Of a stretch of DNA of 64,000 bases, positions 41,304-50,025 are shown piece after piece (positions within the stretch are counted from its first letter, which is position 1; the number at the start of each line of letters is the position of its first letter). The position numbers and the translations under genes were made by a program. The DNA is from CAVWSM01 sp963799425. GTDB taxonomy: Bacteria > Actinomycetota > Actinomycetes > Jiangellales > Jiangellaceae. The DNA is taken from assembly GCA_963799425.1 (NCBI GenBank), contig CAWCXA010000016.1, positions 372,001 to 436,000 on the forward strand. The letters run 5' to 3'. Below the pieces are notes generated by a model. It saw nothing but the letters and a program-made list of their open reading frames with translations, was not told the DNA's origin and ran no database searches.

Positions 41304-42651
41304 CGGTGTTGACGCTACGGCTGATGGTCTCCGCGAGCAGCACCGCCGCGGCCAGCGCCAGCGCACGGAAAACCGCATCGAGCAGCGACACGATGCCTTC
41401 GTTGGTGCGGCCATCTGTCAGCAGCAGGAGGCTCGTGTAGATCTGCAGGCCTGGCAGCAGTGGCGTGATCCCAGGCACGACGAGCGAGAGTGGCAACGCT
41501 CCCTGACGTTGGGCGAGCACGTACCCAAGGCCACCGACGACCGCCCCGGCAACCGCCACCGCTGCTTGCGCGGAGTCGGTGACACTCTCCGTCACCGCTG
41601 CTGTGATGACCCCGGCAGCCCCGGCGAGGGCGGCCGACGGCACGAGGCGCCGCGGTGTGTAGGCCGCGAAGGCCACCGCGGCCGCCGCCAAGGCTCCCGA
41701 AGCTGCGCGCAGGACGAGGTCCTCGTACGGCTGGCCACGGAAAACGACGGACATGTCGACGTCGAACCGCTGACCGATATCCAATCCGATCGCGACCCCG
41801 GCGACGATGCCCGCCACGAGGATCGCGACCTCGAATGCCCGTGCCGCCCCGGTCACGAGGAACCCGGTGAGTGCGTCCTGCATCGATGTCACGAGCAGCA
41901 CACCGGGCAGCAGCACGATGATGCCGCCCGACACGACCAATGACGGTGCCAGCGGCGCACCGAGCGCGACGAGGGCAACCGCGACGACGGTCGCGAGTGT
42001 GCCGCCGATGACGTTGAGGAAGAACGTCGGCACCGCCCGACGGCCGAGCACCCGCCCAATGCGATCGAGTAGGCAGCCTGTCGCGAAAGCCACCGCCGCC
42101 CCGAGCAGGCCACCGCCGAGCAGCAGCACGACGGCGGCCGCGAGCACGCCCCAGGCGAGCGTGATGAGCCAACGCGGGTAAGGGGGAGGCTGGTCCTCGA
42201 TCGCCGCGAGCCGCTCGAGCGCGTCCTCGCGCGTGGCCTTGCCCTGCGTGAGATCGAGCAGCAGCTGGTGCGTCAGCGTCAGGCGCGCATGGTCGTCGGC
42301 TCGGACGCGTACGACCCTGACGGCTGTGACCGGCGGTGCAGCCGGATCGGGGCGAACAGACAGCGTGATCGCAGTGAAAGTAACGTCTGCCTCGGCGCGC
42401 TCGAGGCCCATGGCGGTGGCCGCGGTGAGGACAGACGCCTCGACATCGGAAATCGCGGCGCCGCGAGCAAGCAGCACATCGCCGACGCGCAACGCGAAGT
42501 CGAACGACCGGTAGAGCGCGCGGTCCTGCGGTCCGGGCAGTCGCTTGCTCGCCAGCCATGGGCTGCGCCGCAGACCGGGTGACGTCGGCGGATCGGTGTC
42601 CCGCCACAGCCGCACCATCCGGTCCCGCGCAGACCGCCGTAAACGCGGCAC
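41281..42651 (-). CDS. Threonine/serine exporter ThrE-family protein
   Basis: 456 residues from GTG 42651, one base after the cofC stop. The N-terminal cytoplasmic domain (FALRVGDVLLARGAAISDVE; AITLSVRPDP) is followed by about ten membrane segments. These include LAWGVLAAAVVLLLGGGLLG, AVPTFFLNVIGGTLATVVAV, VVSGGIIVLLPGVLLVTSMQ and LSLVVPGITPLLPGLQIYTS. ThrE exports threonine and serine by proton antiport in Corynebacterium. This combines the ThrE and ThrE_2 halves in one chain, the usual actinobacterial form. The last residues come from the palindromic repeat at 41241-41303. Confidence 0.9.
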   Translation of the reverse strand: MPRLRRSARDRMVRLWRDTDPPTSPGLRRSPWLASKRLPGPQDRALYRSFDFALRVGDVLLARGAAISDVEASVLTAATAMGLERAEADVTFTAITLSVRPDPAAPPVTAVRVVRVRADDHARLTLTHQLLLDLTQGKATREDALERLAAIEDQPPPYPRWLITLAWGVLAAAVVLLLGGGLLGAAVAFATGCLLDRIGRVLGRRAVPTFFLNVIGGTLATVVAVALVALGAPLAPSLVVSGGIIVLLPGVLLVTSMQDALTGFLVTGAARAFEVAILVAGIVAGVAIGLDIGQRFDVDMSVVFRGQPYEDLVLRAASGALAAAAVAFAAYTPRRLVPSAALAGAAGVITAAVTESVTDSAQAAVAVAGAVVGGLGYVLAQRQGALPLSLVVPGITPLLPGLQIYTSLLLLTDGRTNEGIVSLLDAVFRALALAAAVLLAETISRSVNTELIMAKR

Positions 42652-42652
42652 G

Positions 42653-43294
42653 TCAGCCCGTGGCCTGTTCCGCCCGGCCGACGAGACTGCGCGCGACGGA
42701 CGCGGTCGCCGGGCCGAGCCCCTCGCGCGAAGCGGCCGCGAGGTCGTCGAGAGTGTCGATGTCATGCCGAAGACCGGGCGTTGCGTCGAGCCGTACGGCG
42801 GTGCGGGCATGCGCCATCGCAGACCCAGGGCCGAAGGCCGGCTCCAGCGGCACGCCGCGGGCGGTCAGGATGGTCGTGCCAGAACCGGCGCGGTCCGGCA
42901 CGTACGCGGTCGCATGGTGTTCCGCCGCCCGCAGCGTTGCCGACAGATCCTCCGCGGTCAGCAGTGGCAGGTCGGCCATCACCGCAGCAACCGACACCAC
43001 CGGCACCGCTCGAGCGCCGGCGACGAATGCGGCATTGAGGCCACGTCCGGGGTCGGGCACGACCCGCGCGCCGCCGCGACGCGCGACCCGGGCGACGTCG
43101 CCATCGTCGGTGACGACCACGATGTGCGTCACGTGTGGCGTCGCTCGCAGCGCGGCGAGCACGTCGGTCAGCATCGCCAGAACCAGCCGTGCCCGCACTG
43201 GGGCGCGCAGCGTCCGCATGCGCGACTTGGCTTGGCAGAGATCCTTCACGGCGACGACGATGCCCCACTTGTGGACGGTGGGTCGGGTAGTCAC
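42653..43294 (-). CDS. cofC: 2-phospho-L-lactate / phosphoenolpyruvate guanylyltransferase (F420 biosynthesis)
   Basis: 213 residues from GTG 43294. A nucleotidyltransferase fold: GIVVAVKDLCQAKSRMRTLR, LVLAMLTDVLAALRATPHVT, VVPDPGRGLNAAFVAGARAV, AAVMADLPLLTAEDL and FGPGSAMAHARTAVRLDATP. These match CofC/FbiD, which activates 2-phospholactate or, in actinobacteria, phosphoenolpyruvate with GTP on the way to coenzyme F420. Divergent from it lies an F420-dependent oxidoreductase gene, an apt neighbour. The actinobacterial symbol would be fbiD. Confidence 0.9.
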   Translation of the reverse strand: MTTRPTVHKWGIVVAVKDLCQAKSRMRTLRAPVRARLVLAMLTDVLAALRATPHVTHIVVVTDDGDVARVARRGGARVVPDPGRGLNAAFVAGARAVPVVSVAAVMADLPLLTAEDLSATLRAAEHHATAYVPDRAGSGTTILTARGVPLEPAFGPGSAMAHARTAVRLDATPGLRHDIDTLDDLAAASREGLGPATASVARSLVGRAEQATG

Positions 43295-43411
43295 TCACGT
43301 CTCCGGTTGGCGGCGGGGCGGGTCTCGGTTATGAGGGTACGGGGCGTGCGGCCCACTGTCGTAGGCGTGAAAAGGTGGGCGTATCGGTCACCCACGATGT
43401 CGGAGGACCCT

Positions 43412-44413
43412 ATGCCGCGTACGACCATCGGCTACGCCGCGATGCTCGAGCAGTTCGCCCCCAACGACGTCCTCCGGTTCTCCGAGCTCGCCGAGACACA
43501 TGGCTTTTCGGGTGTGATGGCCGCCGACCACTTCCAGCCGTGGGTGCCGCAGCAGGGCGAGGCGGCGTTCGTGTGGAACGTCCTGACCGGTATCGGCGCG
43601 CGCACGACCGGCGACCTCGGCCCCGGCGTGACGTGCCCGTCGTTTCGCATGCATCCCGCGGTGGTGGCGCAGGCATCAGCCACGCTGGCCGCGATGTATC
43701 CCGGCCGGCACTGGCTCGGCCTAGGATCCGGAGAGGCGCTCAACGAGCACGCCCTCGGTGGCTATTGGCCGGAGGCACCGGAGCGGATCCGCATGATGTT
43801 CGAGGCGATCGACGTTATCCAGAAGCTGTTCTCCGGATCGCTGGCAGGCAAGGACGTCAAGCATTCCGGCGACTACTTCAAGCTCGAGTCGTCCCGCCTG
43901 TGGACGATGCCCGAGCAGGCTCCGCCCATCTACATAGCCACCGCCGGGCCGGTCACCGCTAAGCGCACCGGGCGCGTCGCCGACGGCATCATCACCGTGG
44001 GCGCACCGCTGGAGAAGATCGGCGGGCTCTTCGCGAAATTCGAGGAAGGCGCGCGCGAGGCCGGCAAGGACCCCGACGCGATGCCGCGCATCCTGCAGCT
44101 GCACACGTCGTGGGCGCCGACTGACGAGGAGGCGCTAGCCAACGCGATCACCGAGTGGCCCAACGGTGGCATGAAGTTTCCCAAGCAGGACATCCGTTCC
44201 CCGCACGACTTCGCGGCGATCGCGCAGCTCGTCCGGCCGGAAGACTTCAAGGGCCGCATGCTCATCTCCAGCGACCCGGACGCGCACCGTGCCGAGATCC
44301 AGCGCTATCTCGACCTCGGGATCGACCGGCTCTACCTGCACAACGTCGGGCGCAACCAGGAGGAGTGGATCGAGGTCTTCGGGCGAGACGTGCTGCCCAA
44401 GCTCGTCAGCTGA
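43412..44413 (+). CDS. F420-dependent LLM-class oxidoreductase (TIGR03557 type, Fgd-like)
   Basis: 333 residues from ATG 43412, which has GGAGGA six bases before it; ATG 43397 is in frame but lacks a site. TIM-barrel luciferase-like enzyme: TIGYAAMLEQFAPNDVLRFS, HFQPWVPQQGEAAFVWNVLT, VTCPSFRMHPAVVAQASATL, LGLGSGEALNEHALGGYWPE and YIATAGPVTAKRTGRVADGI. This is the G6P-dehydrogenase-related F420 group. Whether it uses glucose 6-phosphate is unproven, since TIGR03557 members are distinct from Fgd1. It adjoins the F420 biosynthesis gene cofC. Confidence 0.9.
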   Translation: MPRTTIGYAAMLEQFAPNDVLRFSELAETHGFSGVMAADHFQPWVPQQGEAAFVWNVLTGIGARTTGDLGPGVTCPSFRMHPAVVAQASATLAAMYPGRHWLGLGSGEALNEHALGGYWPEAPERIRMMFEAIDVIQKLFSGSLAGKDVKHSGDYFKLESSRLWTMPEQAPPIYIATAGPVTAKRTGRVADGIITVGAPLEKIGGLFAKFEEGAREAGKDPDAMPRILQLHTSWAPTDEEALANAITEWPNGGMKFPKQDIRSPHDFAAIAQLVRPEDFKGRMLISSDPDAHRAEIQRYLDLGIDRLYLHNVGRNQEEWIEVFGRDVLPKLVS

Positions 44414-44431
44414 GCCCAGCCCTCCCCCGAC

Positions 44432-44500
44432 TTGTCAGGTTGTCAGGGTGCTGCATCGTCGCAGGTCACACGCTTGACTCCGAGCCTGACAACCTGACAA
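44432..44500. repeat. 16-bp perfect inverted repeat overlapping the cytX 3' end
   Basis: TTGTCAGGTTGTCAGG (44432-44447) and its complement (44485-44500), with further partial pairing of C-run and G-run outside. Each arm is itself a direct repeat of TTGTCAGG. The right arm is within the last codons of the CytX-like gene. It lies between convergent genes and could be a terminator or repeat element. Confidence 0.85.
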
Positions 44501-45821
44501 CTCGCGGGGGGCGGCCGACTTTACCGAGCAGCAGCATCGCGACCGCGCCCACGACCAGCGAGGCGATCGAAGCGCCGAACCACACCGGCATGTCGAACGG
44601 CAGATCGGCTGTGCGGCGCGCCCACCATCCGCTCCAACCGGCGACATCGCCAGGGTTGATGAGCTGGTACGTGATGAAGCCGGCAAGCCACGCCACCGCC
44701 GGCTGCCAGCGGAAGCGCGCCCGCTCGGAGACATCCCACTGGCCGCGGCTCACAACGAAGAAGTCGACAATGGCCACGGCGAACAGCGGGACGAAGACCG
44801 CACCGATCAACAGCAGAAACGACGTGTAGCCGCTGATGTCGACCCAGAGCGCCAATGCTGTCGCCAGCACCCCGATCGCGCACGACACCACACGCCGGTC
44901 CAGCCTGGGCGCCAGGTTCTGCACCGACATGGTCGTCGAGTAGACGTTGGCGAACGCCTCGTCTACCTCGTCGACCAGCAAGATGAACAGCGCGACCGCC
45001 CCGGCGGGAAGCGCGACCAGCGCAAAGATGACGTTGTCGCCGTCCGTGCCCAGCGTCGCCACTGCGAGCACACCCAACGTGTAGTACGCCAGCGCGGCTA
45101 GACCGTAACCGATAGATGCACCGCCGAACGCGGCCGCCCGCGACTTCGAGTGCCGCGAGTAGTCGGCCGCCAGCGGCGCAAAGGACACGACCCCTGCGAC
45201 GGCTAGGTCGACTCCCACCCAGAACCCGGAGAAGTCGCCGGCCGTCACCGACCCGATCGGTCCGCCGCGCAACACCTGGGCGAACAGGAAGACGCTGGCC
45301 AGCAGGACCAGCCACACCATCACTTTGCGCAGCGCGCGGACTGCGCCCAGCGGGCGCACGGCCATGAGTGTGGCGACGGCACCCGCGAGGAGCACGAACA
45401 ACCAGCGCCATTCGGCGCCGACGATCGCCTCTGCAGCAGTGGCGATGAGGACGATCTCCAGGGTGGCCCAGCCGACGTTCTGGGCGACGTTGAACGCCGT
45501 CGGTAGGTACGAGCCGGGGCGCCCGAAGAGACCCCGCAGGCAGACCATCGCCGGCGCGCCGGTTGCCGCGCCGAACACCGCGGCGCCACCGAGCACAAAC
45601 GCCCCGAGCGTGACCCCGACCAGCGTCGCAAGCAGCCCGGCCGCGAGCGAGCCGGTGGTGGCCGCGATGAACGCTCCCGTCACGGGGCCGAACAACGAGA
45701 TCCCCAGGTTGCCCCACAGCGTCACCTGGTCGAACAGGCCTAGCGGACGAGGTGGCTCGGTGGTCAGAACGAGGGGCGCCTCGGGCGGCGCGGCCTTCGG
45801 TGGATGATCGAGCAGCGCCAT
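44466..45821 (-). CDS. cytX: Hydroxymethylpyrimidine/cytosine permease CytX-like (NCS1 family)
   Basis: 451 residues, about 12 membrane segments: FDQVTLWGNLGISLFGPVTG, FIAATTGSLAAGLLATLVGV, PAMVCLRGLFGRPGSYLPTA, GVVSFAPLAADYSRHSKSRA, FALVALPAGAVALFILLVDE and FLLLIGAVFVPLFAVAIVDF. It is a nucleobase:cation symporter-1 family member. A TPP riboswitch in its leader points to a thiamine precursor (hydroxymethylpyrimidine) as substrate, the reason CytX is so named. Its ribosome site GTAGGGAG is the riboswitch's last element. Confidence 0.9.
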   Translation of the reverse strand: MALLDHPPKAAPPEAPLVLTTEPPRPLGLFDQVTLWGNLGISLFGPVTGAFIAATTGSLAAGLLATLVGVTLGAFVLGGAAVFGAATGAPAMVCLRGLFGRPGSYLPTAFNVAQNVGWATLEIVLIATAAEAIVGAEWRWLFVLLAGAVATLMAVRPLGAVRALRKVMVWLVLLASVFLFAQVLRGGPIGSVTAGDFSGFWVGVDLAVAGVVSFAPLAADYSRHSKSRAAAFGGASIGYGLAALAYYTLGVLAVATLGTDGDNVIFALVALPAGAVALFILLVDEVDEAFANVYSTTMSVQNLAPRLDRRVVSCAIGVLATALALWVDISGYTSFLLLIGAVFVPLFAVAIVDFFVVSRGQWDVSERARFRWQPAVAWLAGFITYQLINPGDVAGWSGWWARRTADLPFDMPVWFGASIASLVVGAVAMLLLGKVGRPPRVVRLSGSESSV

Positions 45822-45827
45822 GACTCG

Positions 45828-45940
45828 CTCCCTACGCCGGCATTACCCGGTCAGGTTCCGGCGGTCGATGACGCCTGCCGCACGGACGACGTACGGCGCC
45901 TGTCACCCTCTCAGCCCGCTGTGGCGCGAGCTCCCGCGTC
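45828..45940 (-). ncRNA. TPP (THI-box) riboswitch
   Basis: On the minus strand the leader contains CGGGCTGAGAGGGTGACAGG (CUGAGA pyrimidine-sensing core). A variable arm follows, then CCGCCGGAACCTGACCGGG, TAATGCCGGCGTAGGGAG and the ATG. The ACCUGA..GGGUAAUGCCGGCGUAGGGA block is diagnostic of the pyrophosphate half of the aptamer. Its end is the Shine-Dalgarno, so thiamine pyrophosphate should block translation of the permease. Confidence 0.93.
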
Positions 45941-45958
45941 TGTTGTCTGAAGCGCAGC

Positions 45959-47155
45959 CTACTGCTCTACGCGTGCGACGCGGCCTGCCTTCTCGTCGAC
46001 CGCCTCCCCCTCGGCTGCCTCTTCGGCCGCCTCGGTGACCTGCTCGGCCGCGGACGGCGGCTCAGTCTCAAATCGGCCAGGTTGGCCGCTCATGATCAGC
46101 GCATTGACCCACCGCGTGTTGGGGTCGATGTCTATGAGCAGGGCCTTGGTCAGGAGTGTCAGCGGGATAGCCAACAGAGCGCCGAGTGCACCGAACACCC
46201 ACCCCCAGAACACAAGCGACAGGAACGTCATCGTCACCGTCAACCCGACGGCATCGCCGACAAACTTCGGCTGGATGAGGGATTGGATGACGAAGTTGAT
46301 GACCGAGTAGACGATGATCACCGCAAGCATCAATCCCCAGCCGCCCTCCAAGAGGCCGAGCAGGGCGGGCGGGATCACGCCCACGACGAACCCGATGTTG
46401 GGGATGTAGTTGGTGATGAACGCCAGGAATCCCCAGATGATTGGCAGTGGGATGCCCATGATGCTCAAGGCGATCGTGTCGATGACGGCAACGATGAAGC
46501 CGAACACGGTGGACACCACGAGATAGGTGCGGGTGCCGGATGCGAATCCACGCAATGCGGCGACGATATCGGGGCGTGACCGCTCAGCAACCTCGAGCCG
46601 TCGGTCGAACGACATGGCATCCATGAACATGAAGAACATCAGCGCGAGGATGAACACGATGTTGGAGAAGACATTGAGCAGGCTGGTGAGGAGCGTTTGC
46701 ACGACGTCGACCAGTTGAGTCCAGTCGAAGCCGCTCAGTGCCTCCTGGATCTGCTGCTCCTCCACACCTCGGTCGACGAGGAACTGCTCTGCGTCGTCGA
46801 CCAGGTCGTTGAACTGGTCGGTGTAGTCGGGCAGCAGAGACGCGAGTCGGGCAATGGACAGTGCGAGCGCTCCGGCCAAGACGAGGATGATCAAGAACGC
46901 CGCAAACATCGACAGGATCCCCGCGAGAACCCGCGGCACCCGCCTGCGAATGAGCCACCCCATGAGCGGGTCGACACCGACGACGATCATCAACGCCAGG
47001 AAGGCCGGGCCGAGGATGCCCGAGATCGACCGCATGCCGCCAACGGCGACCACCACGCCGGCAAAGCTCAGCACGACGATGAGCCCGCGTGGAATAGTCC
47101 AGCCGTTCCGACTGGGCACCGTCGGGGGCTGCGGCGCGGTCACCTTGTCGGACAT
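45959..47155 (-). CDS. AI-2E-family transporter
   Basis: 398 residues from ATG 47155 (MSDKVTAPQPPTVPSRNGWT). Seven to eight membrane segments: GLIVVLSFAGVVVAVGGMRS, FLALMIVVGVDPLMGWLI, GILSMFAAFLIILVLAGALA, VFSNIVFILALMFFMFMDAM, LVVSTVFGFIVAVIDTIALS, PIIWGFLAFITNYIPNIGFV and LVFWGWVFGALGALLAIPLT. The PxxWGxLxFxxxYIPxIG motif marks the TqsA/PerM-like AI-2E family. Substrates are uncertain, and many members act in Na+/H+ antiport or small-molecule export. The acidic C-terminal tail is cytoplasmic. The TPP riboswitch of the next gene begins 19 bases after its stop. Confidence 0.9.
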   Translation of the reverse strand: MSDKVTAPQPPTVPSRNGWTIPRGLIVVLSFAGVVVAVGGMRSISGILGPAFLALMIVVGVDPLMGWLIRRRVPRVLAGILSMFAAFLIILVLAGALALSIARLASLLPDYTDQFNDLVDDAEQFLVDRGVEEQQIQEALSGFDWTQLVDVVQTLLTSLLNVFSNIVFILALMFFMFMDAMSFDRRLEVAERSRPDIVAALRGFASGTRTYLVVSTVFGFIVAVIDTIALSIMGIPLPIIWGFLAFITNYIPNIGFVVGVIPPALLGLLEGGWGLMLAVIIVYSVINFVIQSLIQPKFVGDAVGLTVTMTFLSLVFWGWVFGALGALLAIPLTLLTKALLIDIDPNTRWVNALIMSGQPGRFETEPPSAAEQVTEAAEEAAEGEAVDEKAGRVARVEQ

Positions 47156-47307
47156 ACCGCGATCATGTCGCGAAGGGATGCTCAAGGGCTAGCACCGGAT
47201 CGGGCGCGCCGACTCCCGCGCGCCGCAATGCCGGTCGAGTCCGCCGTCACTAGTCTCGATCGCGACTATCAAGTCGCCTCGTTTCATGACATCTCCGGGA
47301 GGTTTGG

Positions 47308-47805
47308 ATGTCGACCGAAACCCTCGAAACCAAGCGGAGCGGCGGTGTCCGCTTCCTCGGCATGTTGGTCATCATCGCCGGCGTGCTCATGATCGTCGCT
47401 GGCGTCGGCACGTGGTTCGTGGTCCAGGACCAGCTCGCCGACGAGAACATCACCGTGTCCGACGACGCCGATTTCTTGGCCGGCGACGAGGTCGACGGCC
47501 CCTTCTCGGCCTACGCCCAGGCGGACATCATCAATGAGCACGCACTCGACGCGTCCGACGGCCTGACCTACGCCGAGCTCGACCAGGACGACCCAGTCCG
47601 ACAGACGGTCATGACCGCCTCGTTCCTGCGGGCGTCGCTGTTCACCTCGGTGGTGGCCTTCGGCGTTGCGGTGATGGCAGCCGGCCTGGGCATCATCCTG
47701 ATCCTCATCGGCATCGCGCTCCGACGTCTCGCTCACACGCACACGGCCGTCGAAACGACCGCGCCGCCCCCGACGGAGGCTCCTCCATACACCGGCACCG
47801 CCTGA
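47308..47805 (+). CDS. Two-pass membrane protein of unknown function
   Basis: 165 residues with GGGAGG before the ATG. Two membrane segments: FLGMLVIIAGVLMIVAGVGT and FTSVVAFGVAVMAAGLGIIL. They enclose an acidic extracytoplasmic region (DENITVSDDADFLAGDEVDG; ADIINEHALDASDGLTYAEL). A Thr/Pro-rich cytoplasmic tail follows. Homologues in actinobacteria carry misleading 'ring-opening dioxygenase LigA' labels, and nothing here is enzymatic. Confidence 0.75.
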   Translation: MSTETLETKRSGGVRFLGMLVIIAGVLMIVAGVGTWFVVQDQLADENITVSDDADFLAGDEVDGPFSAYAQADIINEHALDASDGLTYAELDQDDPVRQTVMTASFLRASLFTSVVAFGVAVMAAGLGIILILIGIALRRLAHTHTAVETTAPPPTEAPPYTGTA

Positions 47806-47829
47806 CCGCACCAAAGGCATCCAGGCGGC

Positions 47830-49089
47830 TCAGAGAAGTTGCGAGATCGCGTGGATGAGGACGCCCACGATCGCTCCGACCACCGTGCCGTTGATCCGGA
47901 TGAACTGCAGGTCGCGGCCAACCTGCACCTCGATCCGGCGGCTGGTCTCCTGCGCGTCCCACCGCTCGACGGTGTCGGTAACGAGTCGGGTGATCTCGTG
48001 GCGGTAGCCGGTGACGACATACACCGCCGCCCGCTCGAGCCACCCGTCCACCTTCGCCGCGACGTCCGGCTCCGTGGCGAGCCGCTCACCCCAGCGCACG
48101 AGCGCTTCGCGGATACGTACTCTCAGCTCGCTCTCCGGATCGTCGATCATCTCCACGAGCGCTTTGCGAGCAGCGGCGATCAAGTCCGCGACCACCTCGC
48201 GGCTCTGCCCACCGGCGGCCAGCGACTGGACGGCACTGTCTACCCGAGCCTGGGTGGCCGGATCGTGCTGCAGGTCTTCCGCGAGCCGGGTGAGCCACTG
48301 GTCGATCGCTTCGCGGGCTGGGTGCTGCGGATGACGCACAACGTCGCCCGCCACGCGGAGCAGCTCTGAGTAGATGCGTGTCGCGACCCGCTCGTCGATG
48401 AACCTCGGCGACCACGTCGGCGCCTGCTGGCTGACCACGCGCATGATCAGGTCCCGGTTGGCGAACAGCCAGTCGTACGCGCTGCGGGCAAGCAGGTCCA
48501 CCAGTCCGCGGTGCGCGCCATCTCGTACGACCTGGTCAAGAGTCCGGCCCAGTGTGGGCGACAGGTGCAGGTCGGCCAACCGGTGCTCGACGAGCTGCTC
48601 GAGCACAGGCTGCACGTCGTCGTCGCGGAGGAGCTCGATGCCCGCTTTGGCCGCGTTGGCCAGCTCGCCGGCAACCCGTTCGGCGTTATCCGTGCGGGCG
48701 AGCCAGGTTCCTATCCGGTGGCCGACCTCGGCGCTGCGCAGCCGCTGCCGCACCGCATCGGCGGACAGAAAGTTTGCGCCGACGAAGTCGCCAAGCGTGT
48801 GGCCGATCCGATCCTTGTGCGTCGCGATGATCGCGGTGTGCGGAATCGGCAGCCCTAGCGGGTGTCGGAACAGTGCTGTCACGGCAAACCAGTCGGCGAT
48901 CCCGCCGACCATTGCCGCCTCGGCGGCCGCCCGCACATACCCCGCGAGCGCCGGCGCGTCGGCGGACTGCTCCCAGGCGCGAGCGAGCACGTAGATCACC
49001 GCCGCTGCGACGAGCAACCCGGCAGCAAAGAGCTTCATCCGACGCAGGGCGGCGACACGCTCCTCATCGGCAACGGCGAACGGCGTCAT
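47830..49089 (-). CDS. DUF445-domain membrane protein
   Basis: 419 residues. N-terminal membrane segment (LFAAGLLVAAAVIYVLARAW), then the DUF445 signature AAAEAAMVGGIADWFAVTAL and FRHPLGLPIPHTAIIATHKD. A long helical middle follows, and a C-terminal segment (VVGAIVGVLIHAISQLL). DUF445 proteins are membrane-anchored with helical bundles and unknown function. It is transcribed from the region next to, and the same strand as, the TetR gene. It converges with the two-pass membrane protein. Confidence 0.9.
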   Translation of the reverse strand: MTPFAVADEERVAALRRMKLFAAGLLVAAAVIYVLARAWEQSADAPALAGYVRAAAEAAMVGGIADWFAVTALFRHPLGLPIPHTAIIATHKDRIGHTLGDFVGANFLSADAVRQRLRSAEVGHRIGTWLARTDNAERVAGELANAAKAGIELLRDDDVQPVLEQLVEHRLADLHLSPTLGRTLDQVVRDGAHRGLVDLLARSAYDWLFANRDLIMRVVSQQAPTWSPRFIDERVATRIYSELLRVAGDVVRHPQHPAREAIDQWLTRLAEDLQHDPATQARVDSAVQSLAAGGQSREVVADLIAAARKALVEMIDDPESELRVRIREALVRWGERLATEPDVAAKVDGWLERAAVYVVTGYRHEITRLVTDTVERWDAQETSRRIEVQVGRDLQFIRINGTVVGAIVGVLIHAISQLL

Positions 49090-49119
49090 GCCGATGTGCC
49101 TACCAGATCAGGGGCGCTC

Positions 49120-49869
49120 TCAGCGCGGCTCGGGCAGGCCGGTAAACATGATGACGAGGCGACCCTGCGCAATGAACAGGGCGTCACGAACCTCCGGTGG
49201 CAGAAAGTCCAGGTGCCCGTAGGTCTCCAGGCTGGTGAAGCCATGCAGGAACGACCAGCAGTGCATCATCGCCTGGAACGTTCTGGGCGGCAGCGGGGGA
49301 TCGTCGTCGTGCTTCTCGGCCAGCTCACCCTCCATGCATTCCGTTACCACCGGGTCGACCTCGCGCAGCAGCGGCGGGCCCAGCACCCCGAGGCGCGCGG
49401 CGTCGTAGAACAACGCCTTTAGCTCGGTCATCGCCCGCTCGGCGGCCTCGGTCGTCGGGCCCTCCTGGGGCGGAGAGAAGCCGGGCACCGGCATTCCGAG
49501 GATCAGGGCGAACCGCTGCGGCTCGCGACGCGCCCACGCGCGGTAGGCCTGGCCGACCGCCAGCAGTCGTGACGACGGGTCGTCCGGGGGGAACTTGTCG
49601 CGCGCCTCGGCGACCGCTGCGCCCAGATCGTCGAACGCGTCGACGATCAGCGCCGTGACGAGCTCGTCGCTGTCGGCGAAGTAGCGGTACAGCGCGGGCG
49701 CTGTCATCCCCATCTCACGGGCGATATCGGCAAATCGCACGTCGGTCGTCCCCGACTCGCGCATCAGCCGCAGCGCGGTGTCCTTGATTTCCTCGATCGT
49801 CGCCGCCCGGGCGCGCTCGCGGCGAGACAGCAGCGGAGACGTCGACGGCTCCGGCGACGGCATGCTCAC
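49120..49869 (-). CDS. TetR/AcrR-family regulator
   Basis: 249 residues from GTG 49869 (ATG 49863 also possible). HTH: RAATIEEIKDTALRLMRESG, then VRFADIAREMGMTAPALYRY and FADSDELVTALI. The C-terminal TetR_C_13-like part (FALILGMPVPGFSPPQE; FQAMMHCWSFLHGFTSLETY) is a ligand pocket. It is divergent from an MMPL transporter gene, with palindromic GTTAC/GTAAC sites between them. It is therefore very likely the local repressor of the pump and of itself. Confidence 0.92.
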   Translation of the reverse strand: MSMPSPEPSTSPLLSRRERARAATIEEIKDTALRLMRESGTTDVRFADIAREMGMTAPALYRYFADSDELVTALIVDAFDDLGAAVAEARDKFPPDDPSSRLLAVGQAYRAWARREPQRFALILGMPVPGFSPPQEGPTTEAAERAMTELKALFYDAARLGVLGPPLLREVDPVVTECMEGELAEKHDDDPPLPPRTFQAMMHCWSFLHGFTSLETYGHLDFLPPEVRDALFIAQGRLVIMFTGLPEPR

Positions 49870-49909
49870 GGCGGTTCCCTCTTCCGAAGGTGAACGTTCG
49901 GTAATGCAT

Positions 49910-49965
49910 CGTTACAGGCGTAACGGGGGTTGACAAGTAACCGATCTTCGTGTTCGTTACAGAGC
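49910..49965 (+). promoter_or_regulatory. Divergent TetR operator and MMPL promoter region
   Basis: CGTTACAGGCGTAACG at 49910-49925 is a 16-bp near-perfect palindrome. TTGACA at 49930-49935 is a consensus -35 for the MMPL gene; the -10 region about 17 bases on is weak. A second related half-site pair, CGTTACAGAGCATAAC, lies further on. The layout places the repressor next to the -35. Confidence 0.65.
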
Positions 49966-50025
49966 ATAACTCAAATACCACTGCTTCACTAGTGCCATGC
50001 TCCGTTGCGTACGAGAGGCGGCGTC

